From positions 2,046,001 to 2,110,000 of the forward strand of contig NZ_CP011409.1 of NCBI RefSeq assembly GCF_001267925.1: a DNA stretch of 64,000 nucleotides, in the 5' to 3' direction. Below are positions 30,868 to 41,774 of this stretch, one piece after another. The stretch is from Herbaspirillum hiltneri N3. GTDB taxonomy: Bacteria > Pseudomonadota > Gammaproteobacteria > Burkholderiales > Burkholderiaceae_D. Under the pieces are notes generated by a model. That model did not search any database. It had not been told where the DNA came from and saw nothing but the letters and a program-made list of their open reading frames with translations. The position numbers and the translations under genes are program-made. Positions within the stretch are counted from its first letter, which is position 1; the number at the start of each line of letters is the position of its first letter.

Positions 30868-31893
30868 ATGCGGCAGAGACAAGGTTTGCTCCGGGTCGTT
30901 CTTTTTCTTTCGGCAGTCGTAGCATTCTCCGTCAAGGCGGAGAATGCATTGCCGGCAAAAGTAAGCAACAATCAGGATGCGCAGGTCTTACTAAAAAAAA
31001 TCCAATCCGCAGCGCAGCGGCTCAATTATTCAGGTACGTTCGTCTACCAGCAGTCCAACCAGATGCGCACTTCGCGCATCACGCACATCCTGTCCGGTAA
31101 AAACGAAATCGAGAAACTGGAAGTCCTCGATGGCAAGCCGCGTGAATATATCCGCAACAATGACGATGTCGCCTGTTACGTTCCCGAAGCGAAAACCGTC
31201 CTGATCGAAAAGCGCGTGACGCGCGATGTATTTCCCGCCATCCTTGCCGCCAATCCCACCGATCTGGTGGATTACTACAGCGTCAAAATGGGGGAGACCG
31301 GCCGTGTGGCGGGGCACGATTGCCAGGCTGTGATCCTCGAACCCAAGGATAAGCTGCGCTACGGTTACAAGCTGTGGGCCGACAAGGCTACCGGCCTGCT
31401 GTTGCGCGCGCAGACCTTCGACGCCAAGAATGAAGTGGTGGAGCAGATTTCCTTCACCCAGATCGAGATCGGCAACATCGATCACAATCGCGTCAAGCCG
31501 AGCATCACCAACACCAATGGCTGGCATATCGAAAATTCGGTCATGAGCCAGGTCAACCTGTCGGGCTGGTCAGTGACGCCGCCGCCGGGCTTCAAGAAGA
31601 TCCAGGAAGTCAAACGCCTGATTTCCGATACGCAGAACACCGGCACGTCCGCGGCGCAGCATGGTGTGACGACACAGCGAGAAGTGTCGCAGATCGTGTT
31701 TTCCGACGGACTGGCGGCGATTTCCGTGTTCATCGAACCGGGTTCGCAGAGCCGTACCGAAGGCTCCATGCAGCAGGGCGCAATGAATATCGTGGGCCGT
31801 CGCCAAGGCGATTACTGGCTCACCGTAGTCGGTGAAGTGCCGGGTCCTGCGATCCGGCAAGTATCGAATTCCATAGAATTCAAATCCAAATAA
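30868..31893 (+). CDS. rseB: Sigma-E regulatory protein RseB (MucB)
   Basis: 341 residues from the ATG one base after the rseA stop. It has a signal peptide (cleavage near VKAEN) followed by the MucB/RseB N-terminal lipid-binding-like domain (LNYSGTFVYQQSNQMRTSRI) and a C-terminal domain (GWSVTPPPGFKKI, VFSDGLAAISVFIE). It is periplasmic; it shields RseA from cleavage and senses lipopolysaccharide intermediates. A longer frame upstream overlaps rseA and is not used. Confidence 0.94.
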   Translation: MRQRQGLLRVVLFLSAVVAFSVKAENALPAKVSNNQDAQVLLKKIQSAAQRLNYSGTFVYQQSNQMRTSRITHILSGKNEIEKLEVLDGKPREYIRNNDDVACYVPEAKTVLIEKRVTRDVFPAILAANPTDLVDYYSVKMGETGRVAGHDCQAVILEPKDKLRYGYKLWADKATGLLLRAQTFDAKNEVVEQISFTQIEIGNIDHNRVKPSITNTNGWHIENSVMSQVNLSGWSVTPPPGFKKIQEVKRLISDTQNTGTSAAQHGVTTQREVSQIVFSDGLAAISVFIEPGSQSRTEGSMQQGAMNIVGRRQGDYWLTVVGEVPGPAIRQVSNSIEFKSK

Positions 31894-31907
31894 TACGAAA
31901 AATACCA

Positions 31908-33398
31908 ATGATGATTCCCGCCAAGAAAATCTTGTTGTCGTCGTTACTGAGCGCTTCCGTTCTGGCCCTGTCGCCGGCGTTGACCGGCCTGAGCACTGCG
32001 GTCGCGGCGCCTGCCGTGGCCGGCCTGCCTGACTTCGCGGATATCGTTGACCGCACCGGTCCGGGTGTGGTCAACATTCGCACCACCGAGCGTGTCAAGA
32101 CCGGCCAGCCGCAAGCCGGTGCGGACGACGAAGAGATGCAGGAGTTTTTCCGCCGCTTCTTCGGCGTGCCGATGCCGCGCCAGCAGCAACCCAATACACC
32201 GAATACGCCGCGCCCTAACCGCAAGGGGGGCAACGCCCAGCAGGAAGAAGTGCCGCGCGGCGTCGGCTCCGGTTTCATCATTTCGGCAGACGGTTACATC
32301 ATGACCAATGCTCACGTGGTCGAGGGCGCCAGCGACGTCTACGTGACCCTGACTGACAAGCGCGAATTCAAGGCCAAGATCATCGGCTCCGACACCCGCA
32401 CCGACGTGGCGTTGCTCAAGATTGACGGCAACAGCCTGCCGCGCCTGGTGATCGGCGACTCGGACAAGATCCGAGCCGGTGAATGGGTGCTGGCGATCGG
32501 CTCGCCGTTCGGCCTGGAAAACACCGTCACCGCCGGCATCATTTCCGCCAAGGCGCGCGATACCGGCGATTACCTGCCGCTGATCCAGACCGACGTTGCG
32601 GTCAATCCAGGCAATTCCGGCGGTCCGCTGATCAATTTGAAGGGCGAAGTGATCGGCATCAATTCGCAGATTTACAGCCGCTCGGGCGGTTTCATGGGCA
32701 TTTCCTTTGCGGTGCCGATTGATGAAGCGCTGCGCGTGTCCGATCAATTGAAGGCATCCGGTCGCGTGACGCGCGGTCGTATCGGCGTCCAGATCGGCGA
32801 AGTCACCAAGGATGTGGCCGAATCGCTGGGTCTGGCCAAGGCGCAAGGGGCGCTGGTGCAGCGTATCGAGCCGGGTGGTCCTGCAGAAAAGGGCGGCCTG
32901 GAAGCCGGCGACATTATCCTGAAATTCAATGGCACCGCCATCGAGAGGCCGAGCGATCTGCCGCGCATGGTCGGCGCCACCAAGCCGGGTTCACGTGCGA
33001 CGGTCAACATCTGGCGCAAGGGCAGTGCCCGCGATATCGCCGTGACCGTGGTGGAGATCGAAGCGGACAAACCGGCCAAGACGGAAGAGAAGAAGCCGAA
33101 GCAGGAAGCGACGCCGAACTCCCTGGGCCTGGTGGTCAGCGACCTGACCGATGCGCAGAAAAAGGAACTCAAGGTCGATGGCGGCGTACTGGTGGAGTCT
33201 GCGGTCGGCGTGGCAGCTGCAGCAGGTTTGCGTGCCGGCGATGTGGTCCAGCGGCTCAACGACGTCGACATTAAGGACGCCAAGCAATTCAATGGCCTGG
33301 TGGCCAAGTTGGATTCAAAAAAACGCGCAGCGGTGCTGGTGCGCCGCGGCGACTCGTCGCAGTTCGTGCCTCTGCGCCCAAGCGCCAGCGGCAACTGA
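31908..33398 (+). CDS. degP: Periplasmic serine endoprotease DegP/MucD
   Basis: 496 residues with a signal peptide (cleavage near AVAAPA). The trypsin-like domain has catalytic His near 134 (MTNAHVVEGA), Asp near 166 (DTRTDVALLK) and Ser near 236 (NPGNSGGPLIN). Two PDZ domains follow (about 285-370 and 405-490). The Q-rich LA loop (RQQQPNTPNTPRP) is long, as in DegP/MucD. It degrades or refolds damaged envelope proteins and is normally part of the sigma-E regulon, in keeping with its place in this operon. Confidence 0.95.
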   Translation: MMIPAKKILLSSLLSASVLALSPALTGLSTAVAAPAVAGLPDFADIVDRTGPGVVNIRTTERVKTGQPQAGADDEEMQEFFRRFFGVPMPRQQQPNTPNTPRPNRKGGNAQQEEVPRGVGSGFIISADGYIMTNAHVVEGASDVYVTLTDKREFKAKIIGSDTRTDVALLKIDGNSLPRLVIGDSDKIRAGEWVLAIGSPFGLENTVTAGIISAKARDTGDYLPLIQTDVAVNPGNSGGPLINLKGEVIGINSQIYSRSGGFMGISFAVPIDEALRVSDQLKASGRVTRGRIGVQIGEVTKDVAESLGLAKAQGALVQRIEPGGPAEKGGLEAGDIILKFNGTAIERPSDLPRMVGATKPGSRATVNIWRKGSARDIAVTVVEIEADKPAKTEEKKPKQEATPNSLGLVVSDLTDAQKKELKVDGGVLVESAVGVAAAAGLRAGDVVQRLNDVDIKDAKQFNGLVAKLDSKKRAAVLVRRGDSSQFVPLRPSASGN

Positions 33399-33441
33399 GA
33401 ATGCGGGCGCAAGCCCTTGCTCACGCTATTTTCCCAGCATG

Positions 33442-33478
33442 AAGGCTGCATATCCCGACGGGTTGCAGCCTTTATTTC
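33442..33478 (+). terminator. Rho-independent terminator of the rpoE-degP operon
   Basis: AAGGCTGCA (33442-33450) and TGCAGCCTT (33464-33472) form a 9-base stem, followed by a T-rich tail. Confidence 0.8.
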
Positions 33479-33508
33479 GTGATCTTCGCGCCTGAACCGG
33501 AACGTCCG

Positions 33509-33772
33509 ATGTCCTCTCCCCATTTCACCCTGTATTCCCGTTCTTACTGCCATTTGTGCGAGGACATGCTGAATGCGCTGGAAAAATTCCGTCCCACGCA
33601 CGATTTCACCGTGGCGATCATCGACGTGGATGCCGACGAAGCATTGGTGCAGCGCTATGACGAACTGGTGCCCGTACTTGTGGGGCAGCGGGAAGGGCAG
33701 CAGGCGGTGCAGCTGTGCCACTATTTTCTGGATGTCGCGGGTGTTGAAAAATTCTTGCTGAAAAGTAATTAA
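33509..33772 (+). CDS. Glutaredoxin-like family protein (DUF836)
   Basis: 87 residues from the ATG giving MSSPHFTLYSRSYCHLCEDM. The CxxC motif (CHLC) near residue 14 and the following thioredoxin-like fold pattern (AIIDVDADEALVQRYDELVPVLVG) match the small glutaredoxin-like YruB/DUF836 group, which often lies between degP and lepA. It is probably a cytoplasmic thiol-disulphide protein; the partner is unknown. Confidence 0.85.
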   Translation: MSSPHFTLYSRSYCHLCEDMLNALEKFRPTHDFTVAIIDVDADEALVQRYDELVPVLVGQREGQQAVQLCHYFLDVAGVEKFLLKSN

Positions 33773-33869
33773 TCCGATATTTCGGACACCGGGCAATCGT
33801 GAGGCCACAGAATCGCTCCGGACCGCATGCCATCCATGGCTTATTCGGGTTTTACCCTCTGAAATCCGG

Positions 33870-33945
33870 TAGAATGACGGGTTGAACAAAAGCTGTTGTA
33901 AAGGCGCTCAATTGGGAGACGCTCCCATTCTGGAGCGCCTTTTTT
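33870..33945 (+). promoter_or_regulatory. Promoter and terminator-like leader hairpin before lepA
   Basis: A TAGAAT minus-10 (33870-33875) would start a transcript near 33882. A two-tier hairpin follows: AAGGCGCTC (33901-33909) pairs with GAGCGCCTT (33933-33941), with TGGGAG/CTCCCA inside, ending in six T residues only 19 bases before the lepA ATG. This is a good intrinsic terminator in the lepA leader. It may act as an attenuator, or end a short RNA of about 64 bases. Confidence 0.6.
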
Positions 33946-33964
33946 CATCGTTTTCCGCAATTTA

Positions 33965-35764
33965 ATGAACAATATCCGTAATTTCTCGATCATTGCCCAT
34001 ATTGACCACGGCAAATCCACGCTCGCCGATCGCATCATCCAGTTGTGCGGCGGCCTTTCCAACCGCGAGATGGAAGCCCAGGTACTCGACTCGATGGACA
34101 TCGAGCGTGAGCGGGGCATCACGATCAAGGCGCAAACCGCCGCCTTGCATTACAAGGCGCGCGATGGCGTCATCTACAACATCAACCTGATCGATACGCC
34201 GGGCCACGTCGACTTCAGCTATGAAGTCAGCCGCTCGCTGTCGGCATGCGAAGGCGCATTGCTGGTTGTGGATGCATCGCAAGGCGTGGAAGCGCAAACC
34301 GTCGCCAATTGCTACACTGCACTGGAACTGGGCGTGGAAGTGATACCGGTGCTCAACAAGATCGATTTGCCGTCGGCCGATCCGGACAACGCCAAGAGCG
34401 AAATCGAAGAAGTCATCGGTATCGATGCCAGCGACGCCACGCCATGCTCGGCCAAGACCGGCCTGGGCGTGGAAGACGTCATCGAAGCGATGATCGCCAA
34501 GGTGCCGCCGCCGAAGGGCGATCCGACTGCGCCGTTGCAAGCGCTGATCGTCGATTCATGGTTCGACAACTATGTCGGCGTGGTGATGCTGGTGCGCGTA
34601 GTCAACGGCACCTTGCGTCCGAAGGACAAGATTTTCCTGATGGCGACCGAATCGACCCATCTTACCGAAAGCATCGGCGTGTTCACGCCGAAGTCGCAAG
34701 TGCGCGAAACGCTGTCGGCCGGTCAGGTCGGCTTCATCATCGCCGGCATCAAGGAGCTCAAGGCAGCCAAGGTGGGCGACACCGTGACGCTGGCCGCCAA
34801 CAAGGCCGCGGAACCCCTGCCGGGTTTCAAGGAAGTGCAGCCGCAAGTGTTTGCCGGTCTGTTCCCGGTCGAGGCGAATCAATACGACGCACTGCGCGAC
34901 TCGCTGGAAAAACTCAAGCTCAACGACGCCGCGCTGATGTACGAGCCGGAAGTGTCGCAAGCGCTGGGCTTCGGCTTCCGCTGCGGCTTCCTCGGTTTGC
35001 TGCACATGGAAATCGTGCAGGAACGGCTCGAGCGCGAGTTCGACATGGACCTCATCACGACTGCACCGACGGTGGTGTACGAAGTCGTGCTGCGCGATGG
35101 CGAAGGCACCATCCTGATGGTCGACAACCCGTCGAAAATGCCGGAGCCGTCCAGGATCGAAGAAGTGCGCGAGCCTATCGTTACCGTCAATCTGTACATG
35201 CCGCAGGAATACGTCGGCTCGGTCATTACGCTGTGTACGCAAAAACGCGGCGTGCAGATCAACATGAGCTACCACGGCAAGCAGGTGCAACTGACCTACG
35301 AAATGCCGATGGCGGAAATCGTGCTCGACTTCTTCGATCGCCTGAAGTCGACCTCGCGCGGTTATGCGTCGATGGACTACGAATTCAAGGAATACCGCTC
35401 GGCCGACGTGGTCAAGGTCGACATGCTGATCAACAGCGAAAAGGTCGACGCCCTGGCCATCATCGTGCACCGCGCCAACAGCCAGTTCCGCGGCCGCGCC
35501 GTGGCGGCGAAGATGCGTGAACTGATCCCGCGCCAGATGTTCGATGTGGCGATCCAGGCCGCCATCGGCGCCACCATCATCTCGCGTGAAAACGTCAAGG
35601 CGCTGCGCAAGAACGTGCTGGCCAAATGCTACGGCGGCGACATCAGCCGCAAGCGCAAGCTGCTCGAGAAGCAGAAGGCCGGCAAGAAACGCATGAAACA
35701 GGTCGGCTCGGTGGAAATTCCACAGGAAGCATTCCTGGCAATCTTACAAGTGGACGAAAAATGA
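33965..35764 (+). CDS. lepA: Elongation factor 4 (LepA)
   Basis: 599 residues. The GTPase motifs are [15 protein letters not shown], the switch [10 protein letters not shown] and NKIDLP. Domains II and III and the LepA-specific C-terminal domain ([18 protein letters not shown]) follow. It is a ribosome-associated GTPase involved in translation initiation or back-translocation. The stop overlaps the lepB start by four bases; lepA-lepB-rnc-era-recO-pdxJ-acpS is a conserved series. Confidence 0.97.
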   Translation: MNNIRNFSIIAHIDHGKSTLADRIIQLCGGLSNREMEAQVLDSMDIERERGITIKAQTAALHYKARDGVIYNINLIDTPGHVDFSYEVSRSLSACEGALLVVDASQGVEAQTVANCYTALELGVEVIPVLNKIDLPSADPDNAKSEIEEVIGIDASDATPCSAKTGLGVEDVIEAMIAKVPPPKGDPTAPLQALIVDSWFDNYVGVVMLVRVVNGTLRPKDKIFLMATESTHLTESIGVFTPKSQVRETLSAGQVGFIIAGIKELKAAKVGDTVTLAANKAAEPLPGFKEVQPQVFAGLFPVEANQYDALRDSLEKLKLNDAALMYEPEVSQALGFGFRCGFLGLLHMEIVQERLEREFDMDLITTAPTVVYEVVLRDGEGTILMVDNPSKMPEPSRIEEVREPIVTVNLYMPQEYVGSVITLCTQKRGVQINMSYHGKQVQLTYEMPMAEIVLDFFDRLKSTSRGYASMDYEFKEYRSADVVKVDMLINSEKVDALAIIVHRANSQFRGRAVAAKMRELIPRQMFDVAIQAAIGATIISRENVKALRKNVLAKCYGGDISRKRKLLEKQKAGKKRMKQVGSVEIPQEAFLAILQVDEK

Positions 35765-36672
35765 ACCTGCAGGCCCTCTTAGGCAATTTCGCGCTGATTC
35801 TGTTTGTGTTGATGGTGCTGACCGGCGTCATCTGGTTTATGGATACGTATTTCTGGTCCCGGCAGCGTCGCGCGAAGGCGGATGCCGCACTGGCCGAGTT
35901 CGATGCGCGCATCGCCAAGAACGCCAGCGACGGCGTCAAGAGCGATACCTCCAGCCGCGCCAAGATCGAAGCCGACTTGCTGCGTCAGCCGACCTGGATT
36001 GAATATTCGGGCAGCTTCTTCCCGGTCATCGCGCTGGTGTTTTTCCTGCGCTCGTTCCTGTACGAGCCGTTCAAGATCCCGTCGAGCTCGATGGTCCCGA
36101 CCCTGCTGGTGGGCGACCTGATCCTGGTGAACAAGTACACCTACGGCATTCGCCTGCCGATCGTGAACAAGAAAATCATCAGCATCAACGAGCCGCAGCG
36201 CGGCGACGTGATGGTGTTCAAATATCCGAAGGATACGGCGGTTGACTACATCAAACGAGTCGTGGGCGTACCCGGTGATAAAATTGTCTATAAAAACAAG
36301 CACCTAACCGTAAATGGTAAAGAAGTTTCTTACAAGCCATTGCCAGATTATCTGGATGATGAGAATCTGACGTACTATAAGCAATGGCAGGAAGACCTGA
36401 CCGGCGTCGACCACAAGATACTGACGGATGAGCGCGCTCCCAATTTTGTTCCGAACCCGGACGCTTTCCCTCAGCATGAGCTGTGCAGCTACAACACGGA
36501 AGGCTTTGCCTGCACCGTGCCCGCCGGCCAGTACTTCATGATGGGCGACAACCGTGACAACAGCCTGGACAGCCGCTATTGGGGCTTTGTACCGGATCAG
36601 AACATTGTCGGAAAAGCATTTTTTGTCTGGATGAATCTGGGTAATCTGAAACGGATCGGCAGTTTCCATTAA
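35761..36672 (+). CDS. lepB: Signal peptidase I
   Basis: 303 residues from an ATG overlapping the lepA stop. Two membrane segments (about 5-27 and 83-100) are followed by the catalytic periplasmic domain. Ser is near 110 in [11 protein letters not shown] and Lys near 165 in [12 protein letters not shown]. The [16 protein letters not shown] box is near the end. It removes signal peptides from exported proteins. An insertion of about 35 residues before the GDNRDNS box is usual for proteobacterial enzymes. Confidence 0.96.
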   Translation: MNLQALLGNFALILFVLMVLTGVIWFMDTYFWSRQRRAKADAALAEFDARIAKNASDGVKSDTSSRAKIEADLLRQPTWIEYSGSFFPVIALVFFLRSFLYEPFKIPSSSMVPTLLVGDLILVNKYTYGIRLPIVNKKIISINEPQRGDVMVFKYPKDTAVDYIKRVVGVPGDKIVYKNKHLTVNGKEVSYKPLPDYLDDENLTYYKQWQEDLTGVDHKILTDERAPNFVPNPDAFPQHELCSYNTEGFACTVPAGQYFMMGDNRDNSLDSRYWGFVPDQNIVGKAFFVWMNLGNLKRIGSFH

Positions 36673-36878
36673 GTTTCTGTCAGGCATCAATTCTTCGGAG
36701 GCGGAACACGGCATTTTCCCGGTGTTTTTCTCTGTTCCAGGAAAATCCCACAACCAGCCGGCCGGCGTATTCTGTAGCGGCGGCGGGTTGCAGGTAACGG
36801 GCCGGATGGCCTGGGAGGTCTGCGAAAGGCGGCAGAGCAACGCAGCCGGGTTCGCATCTCTAAGCGACGGATGAATAA

Positions 36879-37919
36879 ATGGATCCATTAGTATTGCAAA
36901 ATCGGCTGGGGCACAACTTCAAGGACGCTACGTTACTGCAGCAGGCCTTGACGCATCGTAGCCATAGCAGCTTGCATAACGAACGCCTCGAATTCCTCGG
37001 CGACTCTATCCTCAACTGCGTCGTCGCTTCGCTCCTGTTCGACCGTTACAACAAGATCGATGAAGGCGACCTGTCGCGCCTGCGCGCCAATCTCGTCAAG
37101 CAGCAATCGCTATATGAAATCGCCCAGCGCCTCGACTTGTCGCAGTTTTTGCGGCTCGGCGAAGGGGAGTTGAAATCGGGCGGTTTCCGCCGTCCGTCGA
37201 TTTTGGCCGACACGCTGGAAGCGCTGTTCGGCGCAATTTTCCTCGACGCCGGCTTCAATGCCGCGCGCGACGTGATCCGTTCGCTGTACATTCCGATCCT
37301 CGATACCGTCGATCCGAAGACCCTCGGCAAGGACGCCAAGACGCTGCTGCAGGAATACCTGCAAGGCAAGAAAATCCCGCTGCCGCAATACAATGTGGTG
37401 GCTACGCACGGCGCGGCGCACAATCAGGAATTTGAAATCGAATGCCTGGTACCCAAGCTGGAAATCCAGGTCTTCGGCACCGGCGGCAGCCGCCGCGCAG
37501 GTGAACAGGCCGCCGCCAAACTGGCGCTGGAAGCGGTCCAGGCCGCTTTGGTCAAGACGCCTGCCTCGACACGCAAACCGCGCGCACGCACTACGCAACT
37601 CAAGCTGGCGGGCATTGCCACGATCCAGCCTGACGCACCGAACGAGGAGTTGCCGCCGGTTCCCGAGGCGCCTGCCGCCAAGCCGGAAAAGCTGGAAAAA
37701 CCGGTTGCCGTCAAGACCGCCAAAAGCGAGGCCAAGCCCGACCTGAAAGCTGAAGCGAAGGCGGAAACCAGGGCCGAGGCAAAAGCAGACCTGAAATCCG
37801 AACCAAAAACGACCGAAGGAAAAAGCGACGCCAAGGCCCAGGCCGCCGCCGATCTGAACGATTCCCGCACCGAGGCGCCGGCCTCGACGCTCTCCGCAAC
37901 ACAAAGCAAAACCGCATGA
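36879..37919 (+). CDS. rnc: Ribonuclease III with long Ala/Lys/Glu-rich tail
   Basis: 346 residues, compared with about 226 in E. coli. The catalytic domain has the signature [14 protein letters not shown] and the second acidic site near [15 protein letters not shown]. The dsRNA-binding domain lies at about 155-225 ([18 protein letters not shown]). The remaining 120 residues are a low-complexity tail of Ala, Lys, Glu and Pro with KAEAK-like repeats, expected to be disordered. It processes rRNA and mRNA duplexes. The last codon overlaps the era start (ATGA). Confidence 0.95.
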   Translation: MDPLVLQNRLGHNFKDATLLQQALTHRSHSSLHNERLEFLGDSILNCVVASLLFDRYNKIDEGDLSRLRANLVKQQSLYEIAQRLDLSQFLRLGEGELKSGGFRRPSILADTLEALFGAIFLDAGFNAARDVIRSLYIPILDTVDPKTLGKDAKTLLQEYLQGKKIPLPQYNVVATHGAAHNQEFEIECLVPKLEIQVFGTGGSRRAGEQAAAKLALEAVQAALVKTPASTRKPRARTTQLKLAGIATIQPDAPNEELPPVPEAPAAKPEKLEKPVAVKTAKSEAKPDLKAEAKAETRAEAKADLKSEPKTTEGKSDAKAQAAADLNDSRTEAPASTLSATQSKTA

Positions 37920-38830
37920 CAGAACTCAACGCCCCTTCCGACGCATCGTCAGATTATCGATGCGGTTACATCGCCATTGTCGGTCGCCCGAACGTCGGCA
38001 AATCGACATTGATGAATGTGCTGATCGGCGCCAAAGTCAGCATTACGTCGCGCAAGGCGCAGACCACGCGCCACCGTATTACCGGCATCCAGACAATCGA
38101 CAACACGCAATTCGTCTACGTTGACACGCCGGGTTTCCAGACGCGTCACAGCAACGCCCTGAACAAGACGTTGAACCGCACCGTCACCTCCACGCTGACT
38201 GCGGCCGACGTGATCCTGTACGTGATCGAAGCAGGCACCTTCGGGCCGGCCGACAAGCAGGTCATGGAGTTGTTGCCGGCCAACGTGCCGTGCATTCTGG
38301 TGATGAACAAGTCGGATCGCAGCAAAGACAAATCGGTGCTGATGCCGTTCGCGCAGGAAGTCGCGTCGCAGCACAATTTCGCTTCCGTGGTGCCGGTGTC
38401 GGCCAAGCAGCGTTTCCAGCTCGACGCCCTGCAGGACGAGATTCGCAAGCTGCTGCCGGTCAATCCGCCGATGTTCGACGAAGACGACATCACCGACCGT
38501 AGCGAAAAATTCCTGGCGTCTGAAATCGTGCGCGAAAAGGTATTCCGTTTCGTCGGTGAAGAACTGCCATACACCAGCACCGTCCTGATCGAGAAATTCG
38601 AGCAGGAAGGCAATCTGCGCCGCGTCTTCGCCGCCATCCTGGTCGAACGCGACGGCCACAAGTCCATGGTGATCGGCAACAAGGGCGCGCGCCTGAAAGA
38701 AATTTCGACGCAGGCGCGCCTGGACATGGAGCGCCTGTTCGGCGGTCCGGTCTATCTGGAAATCTGGGTCAAGGTCAAATCCGGCTGGGCTGATAACGAA
38801 GCCGGATTGCGCGCCTACGGCTACGAATAG
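37916..38830 (+). CDS. era: GTPase Era
   Basis: 304 residues. G1 is [16 protein letters not shown]3 is DTPGFQTR and G4 is MNKSD. The C-terminal KH domain contains [17 protein letters not shown]. Era binds the 3' end of 16S rRNA during 30S maturation. It overlaps rnc by four bases, a conserved coupling. Confidence 0.97.
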   Translation: MTELNAPSDASSDYRCGYIAIVGRPNVGKSTLMNVLIGAKVSITSRKAQTTRHRITGIQTIDNTQFVYVDTPGFQTRHSNALNKTLNRTVTSTLTAADVILYVIEAGTFGPADKQVMELLPANVPCILVMNKSDRSKDKSVLMPFAQEVASQHNFASVVPVSAKQRFQLDALQDEIRKLLPVNPPMFDEDDITDRSEKFLASEIVREKVFRFVGEELPYTSTVLIEKFEQEGNLRRVFAAILVERDGHKSMVIGNKGARLKEISTQARLDMERLFGGPVYLEIWVKVKSGWADNEAGLRAYGYE

Positions 38831-38844
38831 CAAACACATACTCT

Positions 38845-39735
38845 ATGGCTGCGATCATCGCTGATTCTGCTGTTGGTCAACCTCAAACACCGGATGCCGA
38901 AGCCCTGAGCGCTGCGGCCGCCGAGTCTGTGCTGGCCAACGCCAAAAATTCCGCTGCCCCCAGGCGCTCGCCGCGTGCAGCCAGTGCGACCGGTACGACA
39001 CGCCGTCCCAAGATTCCCGAAAAAGACACGCGTGTCCAGGCCCAGCCCGGTTTCGTGCTGCACAGCTATCCCTACAAGGAAACCAGCCTGATCGTCGACG
39101 TTTTCTCGCGCGATCACGGTCGCATGGCCCTGGTGGCGAAGGGCGCAAAACGTCCTCTCTCTAAGCTGCGCGGCGTGCTGCAGACTTTCCAGCCGCTGTC
39201 GGTGAGCTGGAGCGGCAAGTCCGAAGTGCGCACGCTGACGGCGGCCGAGTGGGTCGGCGGCCTGCTGCCGCTGGAAAAGTCGGCCTTGCTGTGCGGCTTC
39301 TACCTCAATGAATTGCTGGTCAAATTGCTGGCGCGCGAGGATGCGCATCCGGCATTGTTCGACCACTACGTCTCGACGCTGAACCAGCTGGCGCACGGCG
39401 AATCGACGCCCATCGTGCTGCGCAAGTTCGAGCGCGCCTTGCTGAAGGAAACCGGCGTGGCCGGTGACTGGACCGTCTGCGTCACCAATGGCAAGCCGGT
39501 CGCGCCGGATGACACCTACGTCGTCGATCCGGAACAGGGCGTACGTTTTCCGCGGCTGTCCGACGCTTGGCCCAAAGTGTCCGGCAAGACCTTGCTGGAC
39601 ATGGAAAAGGAAGACTACAGCGACGCCGCCACGCAGAGCCAGAGCAAATTGCTGATGCGCTCGCTGCTGTCGCACCACCTCGGCGGCACCCAACTGAATA
39701 CGCGTCAGATTCTGATCGATCTGTCGCAACTCTGA
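38845..39735 (+). CDS. recO: DNA repair protein RecO
   Basis: 296 residues, longer than the usual 240 because of an N-terminal extension of about 55 residues rich in Ala, Pro and Arg. The OB fold begins at about residue 60 ([19 protein letters not shown]) and continues with [15 protein letters not shown]. The C-terminal helical part has [18 protein letters not shown] and QILIDLSQL. RecO loads RecA in the RecFOR pathway and anneals ssDNA. The start is 15 bases after era. A later start without the extension is possible but no other ATG is well placed. Confidence 0.93.
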   Translation: MAAIIADSAVGQPQTPDAEALSAAAAESVLANAKNSAAPRRSPRAASATGTTRRPKIPEKDTRVQAQPGFVLHSYPYKETSLIVDVFSRDHGRMALVAKGAKRPLSKLRGVLQTFQPLSVSWSGKSEVRTLTAAEWVGGLLPLEKSALLCGFYLNELLVKLLAREDAHPALFDHYVSTLNQLAHGESTPIVLRKFERALLKETGVAGDWTVCVTNGKPVAPDDTYVVDPEQGVRFPRLSDAWPKVSGKTLLDMEKEDYSDAATQSQSKLLMRSLLSHHLGGTQLNTRQILIDLSQL

Positions 39736-39749
39736 GTTCGGGAATCCAC

Positions 39750-40997
39750 GTGTTCAAAGACTTTTCCTGGTCTGGCGCGGCGGCGGGTTTTGTCGCCGTG
39801 CTGATCGGTTTCACCAGTTCCGCCGCCATCATCTTCCAGGCCGCGGCTGCCGCCGGCGCGACGCCCGGCCAGATCAGTTCGTGGATATTCGCGCTCGGCG
39901 TGGGCATGGGCGTGACCTGCATCGGCCTGTCGCTGTATTACCGCACGCCGGTGGTGACGGCCTGGTCGACGCCCGGCGCAGCCTTGCTGATCACCGGTCT
40001 GGCCGGCTTGAGCATGCCGCAGGCGATCGGCGTATTCATGTTCTCCGCCGCACTAGTGACGATCTGCGGTGTGACCGGCCTGTTCGCACGCGCCATGAAC
40101 CGCATCCCGATTTCGATCGCCGCCGCCATGCTGGCCGGCATCCTCGCGCGTTTCGGCATGGACGTGTTCGTCGCGATGAAACTCGAATTCGGTTTGGTGT
40201 TGCTGATGTTTGCGGCCTATCTGTTTGGCAAGCGCTGGCTGCCGCGCTACGCGATCATCGTGGTGCTGGCGCTCGGGACCACCTTCGCCGGCGCGCAAGG
40301 CTTGCTGAAGTTCGACAGCTTCCACCTCGCGCTCGCCACGCCCGAGTTCGTCATGCCCGAGTTCACGCTGACCAGTCTGCTCGGCGTCGGCATTCCCCTG
40401 TTCGTCGTCACCATGGCGTCGCAAAATGCGCCCGGCGTGGCGATCATGCGCGCCTCCGGGTACAACACGCCGGTGTCGCCGCTGATCACTTGGACCGGCC
40501 TGACCACGCTGGTGCTGGCGCCGTTCGGTTGTTTTTCGATCTGCCTGGCTGCGATTACCGCCGCCATCTGCATGGGCAAGGAAGCGCATGAAGACCCATC
40601 TCGGCGCTACATGGCCAGCGTCGCCGCCGGCGTCTTCTATCTGATCGCCGGCGTGTCCGGCGCGACGGTGGTGGCCTTGTTCGCGGCCTTCCCCAAGGCG
40701 CTGATCATGGCGATTGCCGGCCTGGCCCTGTTCGGCACCATCGCCAACGGCCTGACGGTGGCCATGGCCAATGAAAAGCAGCGTGAAGCGGCGCTCATCA
40801 CATTCCTGGTGACCGCTTCCGGCGTGTCGCTGTTCGGTATCGGCACCGCCTTCTGGGGCCTGGTCGCCGGCGGCCTTGCGCTGCTGGCGTTCAACGGGCG
40901 CTGGAAGCGCAGCACTGCCACCGACACCGGCGACGCCCGGGAAACACGCGCGCCTTCCGCCCCATCCAGATCCTCCACCCCCAGCACATCGCGATAA
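39750..40997 (+). CDS. benE: Benzoate/H+ symporter BenE family transporter
   Basis: 415 residues from a GTG start 15 bases after recO, giving [24 protein letters not shown]. About 11-12 membrane helices fill the protein, with BenE features such as [17 protein letters not shown] and [19 protein letters not shown]. BenE proteins import benzoate with protons at the inner membrane. It is inserted between recO and pdxJ, which are adjacent in many relatives, and no benzoate-degradation genes are nearby. The substrate is therefore uncertain. The tail (last 30 residues) is Ser/Thr/Pro-rich. Confidence 0.85.
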   Translation: MFKDFSWSGAAAGFVAVLIGFTSSAAIIFQAAAAAGATPGQISSWIFALGVGMGVTCIGLSLYYRTPVVTAWSTPGAALLITGLAGLSMPQAIGVFMFSAALVTICGVTGLFARAMNRIPISIAAAMLAGILARFGMDVFVAMKLEFGLVLLMFAAYLFGKRWLPRYAIIVVLALGTTFAGAQGLLKFDSFHLALATPEFVMPEFTLTSLLGVGIPLFVVTMASQNAPGVAIMRASGYNTPVSPLITWTGLTTLVLAPFGCFSICLAAITAAICMGKEAHEDPSRRYMASVAAGVFYLIAGVSGATVVALFAAFPKALIMAIAGLALFGTIANGLTVAMANEKQREAALITFLVTASGVSLFGIGTAFWGLVAGGLALLAFNGRWKRSTATDTGDARETRAPSAPSRSSTPSTSR

Positions 40998-41001
40998 TTC
41001 C

Positions 41002-41772
41002 ATGAGCTTCCTGAATCCCGTCGGCCCCGCCCTTGAGTTGGGTATCAATATCGATCACGTCGCCACCTTGCGCAATGCGCGCGGCACCACTTATCCGGAT
41101 CCGATCCAGGCCGCCCTGCAGGCGGAAGAGGCCGGCGCCGACGCGATCACGCTGCATCTGCGCGAAGACCGTCGCCACATACGCGATGCCGATGTCGAGG
41201 CGATCCGTCCGCTGCTGCGCACGCGCATGAATCTGGAAGCGGCGGTGACCAGCGAGATGATTGATTTTTCCTGCCGCATCAAGCCGCAGGATTCCTGCCT
41301 GGTGCCCGAGAAGCGCACCGAAATCACCACCGAAGGCGGGCTCGACGTCGTCACGCATTTCGCCCAGGTGCAAGCGGCGGTGAAGCAGTTGCAGGCCGAA
41401 GGCATCCGCGTCAGCCTGTTCATCGATCCCGACGACGAGCAGATCAAGGCCGCCGCCGAAACCGGTGCGCCGGTGATCGAATTGCACACCGGCCGCTATG
41501 CCGAGGCGCATGACCAGGCCAGTATGGAAAAGGAACTGGAGCGCGTGCGCGCCGGTGTGCGCGAAGGCATCCGTCGCGGCCTCAAGGTCAATGCCGGCCA
41601 CGGCCTGCACTACACCAACGTGCAAGCCATCGCTGCCATTCCCGATATCGCGGAGCTCAACATCGGCCACGCCATCGTCGCGCAAGCCGTGTTCGTCGGT
41701 TGGCACAAGGCGGTCAGCGACATGAAGGCAATCATGCTCAAGGCGCGTCTCGACGCCGTCGGAAAAGCCTGA
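41002..41772 (+). CDS. pdxJ: Pyridoxine 5'-phosphate synthase
   Basis: 256 residues from the ATG giving [28 protein letters not shown]. The TIM-barrel motifs [27 protein letters not shown] and [10 protein letters not shown] mark PdxJ. It condenses 1-deoxyxylulose 5-phosphate with 3-amino-2-oxopropyl phosphate in vitamin B6 synthesis. acpS begins two bases after the stop. A longer upstream frame overlaps benE and is not used. Confidence 0.96.
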   Translation: MSFLNPVGPALELGINIDHVATLRNARGTTYPDPIQAALQAEEAGADAITLHLREDRRHIRDADVEAIRPLLRTRMNLEAAVTSEMIDFSCRIKPQDSCLVPEKRTEITTEGGLDVVTHFAQVQAAVKQLQAEGIRVSLFIDPDDEQIKAAAETGAPVIELHTGRYAEAHDQASMEKELERVRAGVREGIRRGLKVNAGHGLHYTNVQAIAAIPDIAELNIGHAIVAQAVFVGWHKAVSDMKAIMLKARLDAVGKA

Positions 41773-41774
41773 TC

